Source: a beta proteobacterium MWH-UniP1
Lineage (GTDB): Bacteria > Pseudomonadota > Gammaproteobacteria > Burkholderiales > Burkholderiaceae_A
Assembly: GCA_036362785.1 (NCBI GenBank)
Contig: CP143625.1
Location: 1 to 64,000 of the forward strand
Direction: 5' to 3'
DNA length: 64,000 nt
Numbering within the stretch: position 1 is the stretch's first letter; every line of letters starts with the position of its first letter. The position numbers and the translations under genes were made by a program. A model generated the notes under the pieces. That model saw only the letters and a program-made list of their open reading frames with translations. It had not been told where the DNA came from and searched no databases. Positions 11,569 through 21,490 of the stretch are shown piece after piece.

Positions 11569-12423
11569 ATGGGAAATTGGCTAAAAACAGCCGTGTTGAT
11601 GTCGGCTATTGTGGCCTTGTTTGGTGTCATTGGCAGCATGCTGGGCGGTCAAAGCGGCATGTTGATGGCGCTCGGCTTTGCTCTGCTCATGAATATTGGC
11701 GCGTACTGGTTTTCCGACAAGCTCGTCTTGCGGATGTACAACGCCCAGGAAGTCGATGCCTCCACAGCACCAGAGTTTTACAACATGGTGAAAGAGCTGG
11801 CAGATCGTGCGCAGATGCCGATGCCTCGTGTTTATATTATTGATGAGCAGGCCCCTAATGCGTTTGCCACGGGCCGAAACCCGGAGAACGCTGCGGTTGC
11901 TGCCACCACTGGCATTTTGCGGCTTTTGTCGGCAAAAGAAATGCGTGGTGTCATGGCCCACGAGTTGGCCCACGTGGCCCATCGCGACATTTTGATTTCC
12001 ACCATTTCCGCCACCATGGCCGGTGCTATTTCTGCGCTGGCGAATTTCGCCATGTTTTTTGGTGGCCGTGATTCTTCTGGCCGCCCTGCCAATCCGGTGG
12101 TGAGCATTGCCGTGATGATTCTTGCTCCTTTGGCGGCCAGCCTGATTCAAATGGCCATTTCACGTGCCCGTGAGTTTGAAGCGGATCGTGGTGGTGCCGA
12201 AATGTCTGGCGATCCTTTGGCTTTGGCCAGCGCCTTAGAAAAAATTGATCACTACGCCCGTGGAATTCCATTTGAGGCTGCTGAGCGGCACCCAGAAACC
12301 GCCCAGATGATGATCATGAATCCGCTGTCTGGCCGCGGCATTGCTGGTTTGTTTTCCACCCATCCTGCCACCGAGGATCGCGTGGCAAGGTTACGCGATC
12401 TTGCGCGTTCGATGAATGGATAA
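11569..12423 (+). CDS. htpX: membrane protease HtpX (M48B)
   Basis: HtpX is a zinc metalloprotease of the inner membrane that helps clear misfolded membrane proteins. The 284-residue protein has two N-terminal membrane segments (about 4-25 and 30-50), the zinc motif HELAH at 131-135, two further hydrophobic segments (about 143-162 and 178-200) and the third metal ligand in [15 protein letters not shown] good ribosome binding site (AAAGGAG) precedes the ATG. Its stop overlaps the rsmB start by eight bases, which implies translational coupling. Confidence 0.95.
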   Translation: MGNWLKTAVLMSAIVALFGVIGSMLGGQSGMLMALGFALLMNIGAYWFSDKLVLRMYNAQEVDASTAPEFYNMVKELADRAQMPMPRVYIIDEQAPNAFATGRNPENAAVAATTGILRLLSAKEMRGVMAHELAHVAHRDILISTISATMAGAISALANFAMFFGGRDSSGRPANPVVSIAVMILAPLAASLIQMAISRAREFEADRGGAEMSGDPLALASALEKIDHYARGIPFEAAERHPETAQMMIMNPLSGRGIAGLFSTHPATEDRVARLRDLARSMNG

Positions 12424-13795
12424 GGCCGCTGGCTCGCGCCCCCTGTCGCAGGACATTGCTCAGGCGGCGCGAGAAATCGCGGTCATCCTAGAAAAAAACG
12501 AATCCCCACGTAACGCAAAGCTGCCCTCTGCTGTTGCTGATTTAACTTATCGGGGTCTTCGGCATTGGGGCCTTGCCCAGGTTCGCGCCAAGAGACTGGC
12601 ATCCAAATTGCCAAGCACAGAGATCCTGGCCGTCTTGGCTATCGCCTGGGCCGCGCTTCGAGAACAGCTTCGCGCAGATCATGTGGTGGTCGATGAGGCG
12701 GTGGCCGCCACAAAATTCTTGGCGGGGGATCGGCAAGGTCGTAACCAAGGGGCACAAAACAAGCTTGCTGGCTTTGTAAATGCTTTGTTGAGAAAGACCC
12801 TGTCGGACCCAGCCTCTGCCAATCGCGATTTAGAGGATCCGGTCGCCAGGTGGAATGCACCCATCTGGTGGATCCAAAAAATTCAGGCGGATTATGGAAA
12901 ACAGGCCCCCGCGGTGCTGGATGCCTTGGCCCACCGTGGCTCTTTGACGCTTCGGTTATCGCCTGCGGCACCCGCTATGGCCGATTACATGGCTTTGCTT
13001 GAGACGTCTGGATTCCAGGGCGTTCAGGTGGGGCCGCATGCGGTCGTTATCCGTCCTGCAAGCGCAGTCGAGCGTATCCCCGGGTTTTCTGCTGGGCAGG
13101 TCAGTGTGCAAGATGCCTCAGCCCAGTGGGGGGCCGAGATTTTTTCAGAACTAAAACCCACGAATGTCTTGGATGCGTGCGCTGCCCCGGGTGGGAAGTC
13201 GGTCGCCATGGCCCAGCATCTTTCGGCAACGATTTGGGCCATGGATCAGTCCACTCCCCGGCTGGAGCGGCTTGCCCGGGATCTACCACGGGTTCAACAG
13301 ACCCTGATGGGTACCATCAAAACGATACAGGCCGACGTTTTAAAACCAAGTGGCTGGCCTGCCGGCCTGCCGGCATTTTTCGATGCAATCTTGTTGGATG
13401 CCCCGTGTTCGGCATCTGGGGTGACCCGGCGCCACCCAGAGATTGCCTGGCGGCGGGATCCGCAGGCGATCGCCCATGTGGTTGATATCCAACGCCGCAT
13501 GCTGGATATTCTTTGGCGAAGACTGAAACCCGGGGGAGAATTGGTCTTCGTCACGTGTTCCGTGTTTTCAGAAGAGGGTGAAGAACAGCAACGAGCATTT
13601 CTTGAGCGGACCCCAGATGCCCAACTGATGCCGTCACCAGGACGGTGTCTGCCAATGGCAAATCTTGCGGAAGGCCAAGACCAAGATGGCTTTTTCTTTG
13701 CAAAATTTAAAAAAAGACTCGGAACAGATGATGCGACTTCTTCCAATTCTGCTGTTGTGGCTGGCCACGCTGATGTCACCAGCCCTGGCCAATGA
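12416..13795 (+). CDS. rsmB: 16S rRNA m5C967 methyltransferase
   Basis: RsmB methylates C967 of 16S rRNA. The 459-residue protein has an N-terminal NusB-like helical domain (about 1-140), the SAM-binding motif [10 protein letters not shown] near 252-261, the motif IV cysteine in DAPCSASG near 329-336, and the catalytic cysteine in [14 protein letters not shown]. Family members normally end near [10 protein letters not shown]; here about 30 unrelated residues follow because the frame stays open across the start of the next gene. The two genes overlap by 68 bases. Confidence 0.95.
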   Translation: MDKAAGSRPLSQDIAQAAREIAVILEKNESPRNAKLPSAVADLTYRGLRHWGLAQVRAKRLASKLPSTEILAVLAIAWAALREQLRADHVVVDEAVAATKFLAGDRQGRNQGAQNKLAGFVNALLRKTLSDPASANRDLEDPVARWNAPIWWIQKIQADYGKQAPAVLDALAHRGSLTLRLSPAAPAMADYMALLETSGFQGVQVGPHAVVIRPASAVERIPGFSAGQVSVQDASAQWGAEIFSELKPTNVLDACAAPGGKSVAMAQHLSATIWAMDQSTPRLERLARDLPRVQQTLMGTIKTIQADVLKPSGWPAGLPAFFDAILLDAPCSASGVTRRHPEIAWRRDPQAIAHVVDIQRRMLDILWRRLKPGGELVFVTCSVFSEEGEEQQRAFLERTPDAQLMPSPGRCLPMANLAEGQDQDGFFFAKFKKRLGTDDATSSNSAVVAGHADVTSPGQ

Positions 13796-14351
13796 GTCAG
13801 AGTCCATCCGTTTAAATCAACCCACCCTGTCTTTATCGCTGGAAAAAACCTGGGCTATTGATGCCAATGTCCAGGTGACACTCAGTCCGGTGTTGATTGA
13901 GGCAGTCAGTCGTGGCGTGCCGCTTTATTTTGTCGCCGAGTTTGAAATCCTTAAAAACCGGTGGTATTGGTTTGATGAGAAAGTGCTCACACAAACAAAG
14001 GTCGTGAGACTAAGCTATCACGCGGTTACCCAACAATATCGAGTGGCTGTGGGCGGCCTGCATCAGATGACGTATCCAGAGCTTGATCAGGCGTTAATGG
14101 CAGCCACCAGCATGCGTGGCTGGCAGATCGGGGACCCCGAAGGTCAGACGCTGGTCTCGGTGATGCAAGCGGTTCAGGCCAAGCCTGACGCCTATGAGCT
14201 GCGACTTCGTGTCCGCCTCGATAGCGCACAGCTGCCAAAACCACTGCAAGTCAATGCCTTGACCAATCGCGACTGGAACCTTTCGAGTGATTGGGTCCGC
14301 CCCAAAGTCGTCACCAAATCAATGTCCGAATTATCGGGAGCATTGCAATGA
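13728..14351 (+). CDS. DUF4390 domain protein, exported
   Basis: The roughly 207-residue product belongs to the DUF4390 family (function unknown), commonly found between rsmB and an ntrY-like kinase in betaproteobacteria. It starts [20 protein letters not shown], a clear signal peptide with likely cleavage after PALA, so it should act in the periplasm or at the envelope. Two adjacent ATG codons (13728, 13731) are possible starts. An earlier in-frame ATG at 13665 would put a charged stretch before the signal peptide and is less likely. The stop overlaps the kinase start as ATGA, so it may work with that sensor. Confidence 0.8.
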   Translation: MMRLLPILLLWLATLMSPALANESESIRLNQPTLSLSLEKTWAIDANVQVTLSPVLIEAVSRGVPLYFVAEFEILKNRWYWFDEKVLTQTKVVRLSYHAVTQQYRVAVGGLHQMTYPELDQALMAATSMRGWQIGDPEGQTLVSVMQAVQAKPDAYELRLRVRLDSAQLPKPLQVNALTNRDWNLSSDWVRPKVVTKSMSELSGALQ

Positions 14352-16555
14352 GCCTGGCCTTGCGCCTTGCGTTATTGATGGTGTTTGTGTTGGCGGGGGT
14401 TTTGATTCTGCTTTTGGCGGCAGCCAGCTCCAGCAGTTCGGCCTTTGATCGTTATTACCCATGGTTGATTGGCGCGAATGCGGTGGTTGCCGCCTTGATG
14501 GCTGCCCTAACGGTGGGTGTCGTGATTCGCGTCTGGCGGCGCTATCGTCAAAAAGTCTTCGGCGCACGAATCATGGTGCGTCTGGCCATTGCCTTTGCAT
14601 TGATTGGGGCGGTGCCAGTGGCATTGGTGTCGTTGGTCTCGGCCCAGTTTCTGGCCAAAACGATTGATAGCTGGTTTAGTCAGGGCGTGAATGTGGCCCT
14701 GGAATCGGGTGTTGCCATGGGCAGGGCCTCTTTAGAGGCGATTCAAACCGATGCCATGTCTAAGGCCCGCCGTCTGGCCATTGCAATCGAAGAAGTGCCC
14801 CCCAGCCAGATGATTGCCAGCATTGAAAAAGTTGTGGATGGCCGCGAGGGTGTCGACGTTTTGGTGCTATCTGGGTCTGGGAGTGTTTTGGCAAGTCGAA
14901 GTGCCCAGCTCACCACGCTTGTTCCGGAGCTGCCTCCCGCCGAGGCACTCAATCGCGCCAAAGCAGCACGTCAATATGTTTCAGTCGAGCCCCAGGCGGG
15001 CGCGACAGACCGGGCCTTGCAGGTCCGGGCAATTGCCATGAGTTCTCGCGTCACAGCAATGGGGGACGAGACCCGTTTTGTTCAGTGGGTGGAGTTAATT
15101 CCTCCCGGCTTAACACGCAATATTGAAGTGTTAAACGATGGTGTTCGCGACTATCAGCAGCTTGCTTTGGGCAAACAGGGCTTAAGAAAAATCTATGGCG
15201 TGACGCTTTTACTCACCCTGCTGCTTGCTTTTTTTGGGGCCTTGCTCAGTGCGGTTTTGTTAAGCGGCTGGTTAGCGGGCCCATTGCGTCAGCTGGAGCG
15301 TGCGACCAAGGCAGTCGCTTCCGGAGACTATCGCCCCCTGCGTTTTGATCCGAAATCAACTGATGAATTAAATGTCTTGGTGGGCTCATTTAATGCCATG
15401 ACCGCCCAGCTCAATGAGGCCCGAGAAATTGCTCAGAAGAGCCGGCTGCGCTTGGAAGAGTCCAATCTTTTTTTACAGCAGGTGTTGGGCCATCTTTCCG
15501 CGGGTGTGCTGGTCTTGGATGAAGCTTGGCGGCTGATCGACTTTAACGGCAGTGCTGAGCGTATCTTGGGCATGCCTTTGATCACGCAAAAAGCCGTCAT
15601 GCTTTCTGAGATTCCCATTTTGGCGGCCTGTCAGGACCAGATTAGAAAAGGTTTGGCCGATCAAGAGGACATTCAATTTCAACACGAGACGAGCCGTGCA
15701 GATGGATCAGCACTGACCTTGTTGGTCAGTGGCTCTCGGCTACCGGGTAAGGCACCCCAATATGTGGTGATTTTTGATGACATTGGGGAACTCCTGTCGG
15801 CCCAGCGATCAAGGGATTTTGCTGAAATGGCCCGCCGCCTTGCCCACGAGATCAAAAATCCGTTAACTCCGATACAACTATCGGCAGAGCGCCTGCAGCG
15901 GCGTTTATTAGATCGGCTGGTCCAGGAAGATGCCGATTTGCTCAACCGTTCGACGCAAACCATTGTGGATCAGGTCACGGCCTTAAAGGCCATGGTCGAT
16001 GAGTTTAGAAATTACGCACGCCTACCGGCCGCCAATCCAGAACCGGTGGAACTCAGACGTCTGTTGACTGAGATGCAGACCCTTTATGCAACAGACAAAC
16101 GTATTCAATGGCCCGCCGCCCAGGGCGAATTTTGGATTTCTGTTGACCGTGCCCAGCTGATTCAGGTGATTCACAATTTGATCCAGAACGCGCAGGATGC
16201 GATTGGCGACGCCCCGCAAGCTAGCCTGAGTCTGGCCCTGGAAACTATCCCAGCGGGCCCTGGCGCGGCCCGAATTCGGCTTGCAGTGGCAGATACGGGT
16301 CCGGGAATCACGCCCGAAATCAAGACGCGTCTGTTTGAACCCTATTTCACCAGCAAGGCCAAGGGCAGTGGTTTGGGCCTTGCAATCGTGAAGAAAATTG
16401 TTGAAGAGAATCGTGGCCGGGTGAGCCTGACCAACCGGGCAGAAATCTGGCCCAACGATGGCCCTGGTGCGGTGGCCTTAGTTGAATTTGCGAAACTCGG
16501 CGATGCGTCCGACAATCTCAAAGATATGGAAAAAACCCAGCGGGCATATGGCTGA
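14348..16555 (+). CDS. ntrY: NtrY-like sensor histidine kinase
   Basis: This 735-residue membrane histidine kinase has two N-terminal membrane segments (about 5-27 and 40-62), a third near 80-105, a periplasmic stretch, a fourth segment near 280-305, then HAMP (about 308-360), PAS (about 375-480), HisKA with HEIKNPLTPI (phospho-His near 500) and HATPase with NLIQNAQDAI, ADTGPGI and KGSGLGLAIV. This architecture fits NtrY, a kinase tied to nitrogen or redox and envelope signals in other proteobacteria; the signal here is unknown. It is coupled by ATGA to the DUF4390 gene and overlaps the response regulator by eight bases. Confidence 0.88.
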   Translation: MSLALRLALLMVFVLAGVLILLLAAASSSSSAFDRYYPWLIGANAVVAALMAALTVGVVIRVWRRYRQKVFGARIMVRLAIAFALIGAVPVALVSLVSAQFLAKTIDSWFSQGVNVALESGVAMGRASLEAIQTDAMSKARRLAIAIEEVPPSQMIASIEKVVDGREGVDVLVLSGSGSVLASRSAQLTTLVPELPPAEALNRAKAARQYVSVEPQAGATDRALQVRAIAMSSRVTAMGDETRFVQWVELIPPGLTRNIEVLNDGVRDYQQLALGKQGLRKIYGVTLLLTLLLAFFGALLSAVLLSGWLAGPLRQLERATKAVASGDYRPLRFDPKSTDELNVLVGSFNAMTAQLNEAREIAQKSRLRLEESNLFLQQVLGHLSAGVLVLDEAWRLIDFNGSAERILGMPLITQKAVMLSEIPILAACQDQIRKGLADQEDIQFQHETSRADGSALTLLVSGSRLPGKAPQYVVIFDDIGELLSAQRSRDFAEMARRLAHEIKNPLTPIQLSAERLQRRLLDRLVQEDADLLNRSTQTIVDQVTALKAMVDEFRNYARLPAANPEPVELRRLLTEMQTLYATDKRIQWPAAQGEFWISVDRAQLIQVIHNLIQNAQDAIGDAPQASLSLALETIPAGPGAARIRLAVADTGPGITPEIKTRLFEPYFTSKAKGSGLGLAIVKKIVEENRGRVSLTNRAEIWPNDGPGAVALVEFAKLGDASDNLKDMEKTQRAYG

Positions 16556-17252
16556 CATTCTCATCGTTGATGACGAAATCGGCGTTCGTGAATTACTAAG
16601 CGAAGTCCTTCAAGATGAAGGCTATGCCGTCTCGCTTGCTGAAAACGCAGCCCAGGCGCGGGATCTTCATTCCACAAAACATCATGATCTTGTCCTCCTG
16701 GATATCTGGATGCCGGACATGGATGGTGTGTCGCTTCTGAAAGAGTGGGCAGCCCAACAACGCTTAACGGTGCCCGTCATCATGATGTCGGGGCATGCCA
16801 CCATTGAGACTGCTGTCGAGGCCACCCGAATTGGCGCAATTGATTTTTTAGAAAAACCCATTGCACTCACCAAACTCTTACAAACGATTGAATCGGCACT
16901 CACCCGGCAAGCGAAAAAAGCCCTGACACCCGAGCTTTCCGCCTATGCATTAAATCAGGAGCCCGAGACCGAATACACCAATCTCGAGCCAGCCGAACCA
17001 AGCACACCCCAGCCTGAGAGCACGCCGGTACCCACGCCTTTGTCCCTGCGGGAAATTGCCCAGCAGACACTTGGCAGTATCGATGTCGATGCGCCGCTCA
17101 GAGAAGCGCGGGACGCCTTTGAGCGGGCGTATTTAATCTATCACCTTGAAAACGAAAACGGCAGCATGACTCGCGTTGCCGAAAGCACCGGTTTAGAGCG
17201 AACCCACCTTTACCGAAAGCTCAAGCAGCTGGGCATTGACAAGCGTTAATTA
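16548..17252 (+). CDS. NtrX-like response regulator lacking the AAA+ domain
   Basis: The 234-residue protein begins MADILIVDDE: receiver domain with acidic residues D8/D9, phosphoacceptor D52 in LLDIWMPDMDG, and Lys near 103 in EKPIALT. A Pro/Glu/Thr-rich linker (about 130-180) leads to a Fis-type HTH at the C-terminus (about 190-234, ending RTHLYRKLKQLGIDKR). Full NtrX has a ~230-residue sigma-54-interacting AAA+ domain between these parts; no Walker A or GAFTGA motif is present here. It can therefore probably bind DNA but not activate sigma-54 polymerase. It overlaps ntrY by eight bases. The last residues and the TAA lie around 17247-17249. Confidence 0.85.
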
Positions 17253-17281
17253 GCCCATTCAATTCTTCTAGGCACGATGTC

Positions 17282-18673
17282 ATGAAAATTCTGATCTTAG
17301 GGGCAGGCCGTGTTGGCGCAAGCCTTGCCGAACAGTTGGTGCTGGAGAAAAATGACATCACGGTGGTCGATACCTCTGCCGAGAGTCTGGCGGATCTGCA
17401 AGAGCGGTTTGATTTGCGCACCGTGACCGGAACAGCAACCTCACTGGCAGTCTTGGAGGAAGCAGGCGCTGCAGATTCAGACATCATGATTGCGGTTACG
17501 GCAGACGATGAGGCCAATCTCGTGGCCTGTCTATTGGCGCAGCGTCGATTCAATGTTCCTAAGCGGATTGCGCGGTTTCGTTCCACCCAGTGGGTTCAAA
17601 ATCCGGATCTATTAGGCCCAGATGCCTTTGCTGTTGATATGGCCATTAGTCCAGAGCAGACGGTGACGGACTATTTGTTAAAACTGATTGAGATTCCCGA
17701 GGCCTTGCAGGTGATTGAATTTGCCCGAGGCCTGGTCAGTTTGTTGGCGGTCAAGGCGGACTCGGCAAGTCCGCTGGTGGGCCACCCGGTGCGCGACTTA
17801 AAAGACCACCTTCCCCAGATCGAGAGCAGGATTGTCGCCATTTTTCGCGATAAAGCTGCGATCGCTCCCGATGGCGATACCCGGATCGAAGCGGGTGATG
17901 AGGTCTTTTTTGTTACCGCCACCAAAGACATTCGTCAGGTCACCAAAGAACTTCGGCAAGAAGAACGAAGCGTCAAACGCATGATGATTGCCGGCGGCGG
18001 AAACATCGGTTTCCGTGTCGCCAAGGGTGTTGCTGGATACATGACCCCGAAAATTATCGAGGGCAATCGCAACCGTTGTAATTATTTGGCCCAGCAGTTA
18101 AATGGCCAGGCCTTGGTGTTACATGGCGACTCCACCGACGAAGAACTACTTGCCCAAGAAAACGTGGGCAACATGGATTTGTTTTTGGCGCTGACCAACG
18201 ACGACGAAAACAACATCATGTCGGCCTTGTTGGCCAAGAAAATGGGCGCGCGCCGGGTCATTGCCTTAATTAATCGCCGGGCTTATGCCGAGTTGATGGA
18301 GTCTGGCCGGCTTGATGTTGCGATTACCCCTTCTCACGCCACGATTGGTGAGCTGTTGAAGTACGTTCGCCGTGGCGATGTGGCTGCTGTGCATAGTCTG
18401 CGTCGTGGTGCAGCCGAGGCATTAGAGGTTGTCGCCCATGGCGATAAAAAAACATCCAAAGTGGTGGGCCGGCGGATCGAGGAAGTCGCCTTACCTGCGG
18501 GTGCAAGCATTGGTGCCTTGGTCAGGGGTGTGGACACTGAAGATGCCCAGGTCTTAATGGCCCATCATGACACCGTGATTGAGAGTGACGATCATCTGAT
18601 TGTGTTTGTGACCGACAAACGGATGATTCCAAAGGTAGAAAAACTTTTTCAGGTAACAGCAGGTTTTTTCTAA
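17282..18673 (+). CDS. trkA: Trk potassium uptake regulatory protein TrkA
   Basis: TrkA is the cytoplasmic nucleotide-binding subunit that gates the Trk K+ channel. The 463-residue protein has two RCK repeats: Rossmann motif GAGRVG at 7-12 with an acidic ribose-binding residue downstream (VVDTS), and a second GGGNIG near residue 237, each followed by a TrkA-C domain. It starts 33 bases after the response regulator and is followed after 14 bases by trkH, so channel and gate are likely one transcript. Confidence 0.96.
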   Translation: MKILILGAGRVGASLAEQLVLEKNDITVVDTSAESLADLQERFDLRTVTGTATSLAVLEEAGAADSDIMIAVTADDEANLVACLLAQRRFNVPKRIARFRSTQWVQNPDLLGPDAFAVDMAISPEQTVTDYLLKLIEIPEALQVIEFARGLVSLLAVKADSASPLVGHPVRDLKDHLPQIESRIVAIFRDKAAIAPDGDTRIEAGDEVFFVTATKDIRQVTKELRQEERSVKRMMIAGGGNIGFRVAKGVAGYMTPKIIEGNRNRCNYLAQQLNGQALVLHGDSTDEELLAQENVGNMDLFLALTNDDENNIMSALLAKKMGARRVIALINRRAYAELMESGRLDVAITPSHATIGELLKYVRRGDVAAVHSLRRGAAEALEVVAHGDKKTSKVVGRRIEEVALPAGASIGALVRGVDTEDAQVLMAHHDTVIESDDHLIVFVTDKRMIPKVEKLFQVTAGFF

Positions 18674-18687
18674 GGTATCAGGCTGCA

Positions 18688-20178
18688 GTGGAAAGAATCG
18701 AAGACACCCGGGTGGAGAGCAACTGGCCATTTCTGGCTGTTGTTCGCATTCTGGGGATTGTGATTGCGCTTTTTTCACTCACGATGTTGGTGCCTGTTGG
18801 GGTTGCGCTGTACTACAACGATGCCGCCTTGCTGGCCTATGACGAGGCCATCTTAATTACTGGGATCTCAGGCATTTTGATTGCCGCGGTAACCTGGTGG
18901 CATAAGCGGGAGCTTTATCCCCGAGATGGTTTTTTATTGGTGGCCTTGGTCTGGATGGTCTTGCCGGTTTTTGCGGCAATTCCCTTTCTTCGATATTTCC
19001 CAGACATTACCTTTGCCCAGGCCTATTTCGAGGCGGTCTCGGGCCTGACCACCAGTGGTTCTACTGTTTTGGTGGGATTGGATGGCATGCCCCAGTCGAT
19101 TTTGATCTGGCGATCTTTGTTGCAATGGCTCGGTGGCATGGGCATTTTAATTCTGGCCTTGGCCATTTTGCCGCTTCTGGGTGTCGGGGGCATGCAGATT
19201 TATCGTGCCGAGATGGCGGGCCCAATCAAAGACAGCAAGCTGACCCCGCGAATCGCCGAGACAGCCAAGCTGCTTTATGGCGCTTACCTGTTTTTTTCAA
19301 TTGCCTGTTTTTTCGCCTATTGGGGCGCAGGCATGACCCCTTTTGATGCGGTGGTGCACACAGGAAGCACTATGGCACTTGGCGGCTTGTCTTCGCACGA
19401 CGCAAGCTTTGGCTACTTTAATAACCCCCTGATTGAGTGGGTCGCAATTATTTTTATGCTGATTGCGGGTGTGAACTTCGTTGTGCATGCCATTGCATTG
19501 CGTACCCTGTCGATCAGGTCTTATCTTGTTGATGCCCAGGCCCGGTGGTTTTGGTTTACCGCCTTGGCGGGCAGTGGGGTGGTGGGAACTTTTCTTTTTT
19601 TAAACGGCGTGTATCCGACCTTTCCAGAATCCATGCGGCATGCATTGTTTAATACGGTTGCCGTGGCCACCACAACAGGCTATTCCACCCAAGACTATGG
19701 GGCCTGGCCGCCTTTTGCGGCCTGGTTCATGATTTTTCTAAGTGCTTTTGCCACGAGTTCTGGTTCGCCAGGTAGTGGTATTAAGATGATTCGGCTGGTA
19801 TTGCTGGTAAAGCAGGCCCGACGCGAGTTGATGCGAATCATTCACCCTCGATTGATTAGCCCTGTGCAGCTTGGCGATTCTGTAGTGAGCAATAAAGTAA
19901 TTTTTGCGGTCTTGGCCTACATGCTTTTTTATGGCGCAACCGTGATGGTGGCGTCTTTTCTTTTGTTGATGACCGGCATGGACCCGATCACGGCAGTCAG
20001 CGCCACGCTGGCCAGCGTGAATAACCTTGGCCCTGGGCTTGGGGATGTTGGGCCAGCAGCTACCTATGCCAATTTATCGAGTTTTCAGCTCTGGATCTGC
20101 TCGATCACGATGCTCTTGGGCCGACTTGAACTCTTAACGCTTATCGTGGTGCTGACGCCGGCTTTTTGGAAAGACTAG
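18688..20178 (+). CDS. trkH: Trk potassium uptake protein TrkH
   Basis: TrkH is the membrane pore of the Trk K+ uptake system. The 496-residue protein is highly hydrophobic with the four pseudo-repeats of the SKT superfamily; pore-loop signatures are seen at ASGLTTSGSTVL-type (VSGLTTSGSTVL), STMALGGLS, VATTTGYST and ASVNNLGPGLG. Translation probably starts at GTG (18688). Its 3' end overlaps the opposing MFS gene by 38 bases. Confidence 0.95.
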   Translation: MERIEDTRVESNWPFLAVVRILGIVIALFSLTMLVPVGVALYYNDAALLAYDEAILITGISGILIAAVTWWHKRELYPRDGFLLVALVWMVLPVFAAIPFLRYFPDITFAQAYFEAVSGLTTSGSTVLVGLDGMPQSILIWRSLLQWLGGMGILILALAILPLLGVGGMQIYRAEMAGPIKDSKLTPRIAETAKLLYGAYLFFSIACFFAYWGAGMTPFDAVVHTGSTMALGGLSSHDASFGYFNNPLIEWVAIIFMLIAGVNFVVHAIALRTLSIRSYLVDAQARWFWFTALAGSGVVGTFLFLNGVYPTFPESMRHALFNTVAVATTTGYSTQDYGAWPPFAAWFMIFLSAFATSSGSPGSGIKMIRLVLLVKQARRELMRIIHPRLISPVQLGDSVVSNKVIFAVLAYMLFYGATVMVASFLLLMTGMDPITAVSATLASVNNLGPGLGDVGPAATYANLSSFQLWICSITMLLGRLELLTLIVVLTPAFWKD

Positions 20179-21469
20179 CCGGATCGCGGGCAACCGATAA
20201 CGACAGCACGGTCAGGCCAATCCAGATGGCTGTGGCGGCAAAGCCCCACTGAAATGCCGCGCCATCATAGCGGCGTACGCCCTCGACCAACAGGCCATTC
20301 CAGCGCCAATCCAGAATTGCGCCAAAAAGCGGCTGCAGACCAATGGCGCCGAGCGTGACCGAGAGATTCACAATCGATGTGATGGTGGCCGTCTTTTGTC
20401 CGCCCACCAAGTCTTTGCCATAGGCAAATGAAATCACCATGGCTCCTGCAGAAATGCCGATCAACCAAAGTACAAAAACGGTTAGCCACAGCGATGCGAA
20501 TGTAGCGCCACTGGCCAACAAAGCAAATCCAACCAACGACAAACAAGTGCCCACCAGCAAAGGTTTTTTACGTTGGCCGCTTCGGTCAGACCAGGGGCCA
20601 AAAATTAGGCTGCCGATCGCAAATCCCACCATCATCAACGATGTAAACCCAGTCGCGGTGCGAGCACTAATGTCAAAAACTGTTGTTAGAAACGGCACCC
20701 CCCACAGGCCCGCCATCATCACCATACTGCCAGTGACCGCGGTCTGGCCAATGCACAAAAACACCAGGTCTCGCATGGGTAGCCCAGCCAGAGACTCACG
20801 AATGGTCATTTTTGCCAACGCATCTTTTGTCTCGGGCGCTGGTGACCAGCTTCGATAGCCACGCTCGCTGGGATCGTCGCGCATGATAAAGATCATGCCC
20901 ACCATGAGCAGTAAGGCAAAGCCAGCACTTCCTGCGACTACGATTCGCCAGCCGAACTCATCGGATAAAAGTCGCAGCGGAAATCCAGCCAACACAGCAC
21001 CGAGTGTGCCGACCGCAAGGGATAAGCCCGAGATCGACGCGAATTTTTGCGGCGAGAACCAGTGGGCAGCAAGTTTGAGCATGCCGATCCAGCCCACTGC
21101 GGCCGCACCACCAATAATGCCCCGCCCAACGGCAGCGGTAGTGAAGGATTCTGCAAACGCGAACAACAGGGTGCCTGCTGCGGCGGCAGCAGAAGCGCCA
21201 ATAAAGAGTTTACGTGGCCCAAATTTATCAGCGAGCAGCCCTGACGGCAGCTGCATGATGGCGTAACAGTAGAAATAAGTGGCGGACAACCAGCCCAAGG
21301 CCGTTGCCGTTTGCGCAAGTTCTTTCGACAGTTCGTGAGCAAGGGCAGCCGGCGTTACCCGTTGAAAAAAACCGTACAGGTAAAAGGCGGCTGCTAGCCC
21401 CCACATGAGAAAGGACAGCCCAAGGGGCGGGATCGCCGCCCGAAGGGCGTCTTTATGGCTTGAAGTCAC
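20141..21469 (-). CDS. MFS transporter
   Basis: This 442-residue protein has about 12 hydrophobic segments and the MFS loop motif GLLADKFGPRKLF between segments 2 and 3, with a related GPWSDRSGQRKKP in the second half. It resembles the sugar-phosphate/organic acid (nitrate-like) MFS permeases that move small anionic substrates, but the substrate cannot be told. It converges on trkH with 38 bases of 3' overlap. The dehydrogenase gene lies 21 bases upstream on the same strand, so they may share a transcript. Confidence 0.85.
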   Translation of the reverse strand: MTSSHKDALRAAIPPLGLSFLMWGLAAAFYLYGFFQRVTPAALAHELSKELAQTATALGWLSATYFYCYAIMQLPSGLLADKFGPRKLFIGASAAAAAGTLLFAFAESFTTAAVGRGIIGGAAAVGWIGMLKLAAHWFSPQKFASISGLSLAVGTLGAVLAGFPLRLLSDEFGWRIVVAGSAGFALLLMVGMIFIMRDDPSERGYRSWSPAPETKDALAKMTIRESLAGLPMRDLVFLCIGQTAVTGSMVMMAGLWGVPFLTTVFDISARTATGFTSLMMVGFAIGSLIFGPWSDRSGQRKKPLLVGTCLSLVGFALLASGATFASLWLTVFVLWLIGISAGAMVISFAYGKDLVGGQKTATITSIVNLSVTLGAIGLQPLFGAILDWRWNGLLVEGVRRYDGAAFQWGFAATAIWIGLTVLSLSVARDPASLSKKPASAPR

Positions 21470-21490
21470 GCTCGAGAAGGGCCTTGAGAT

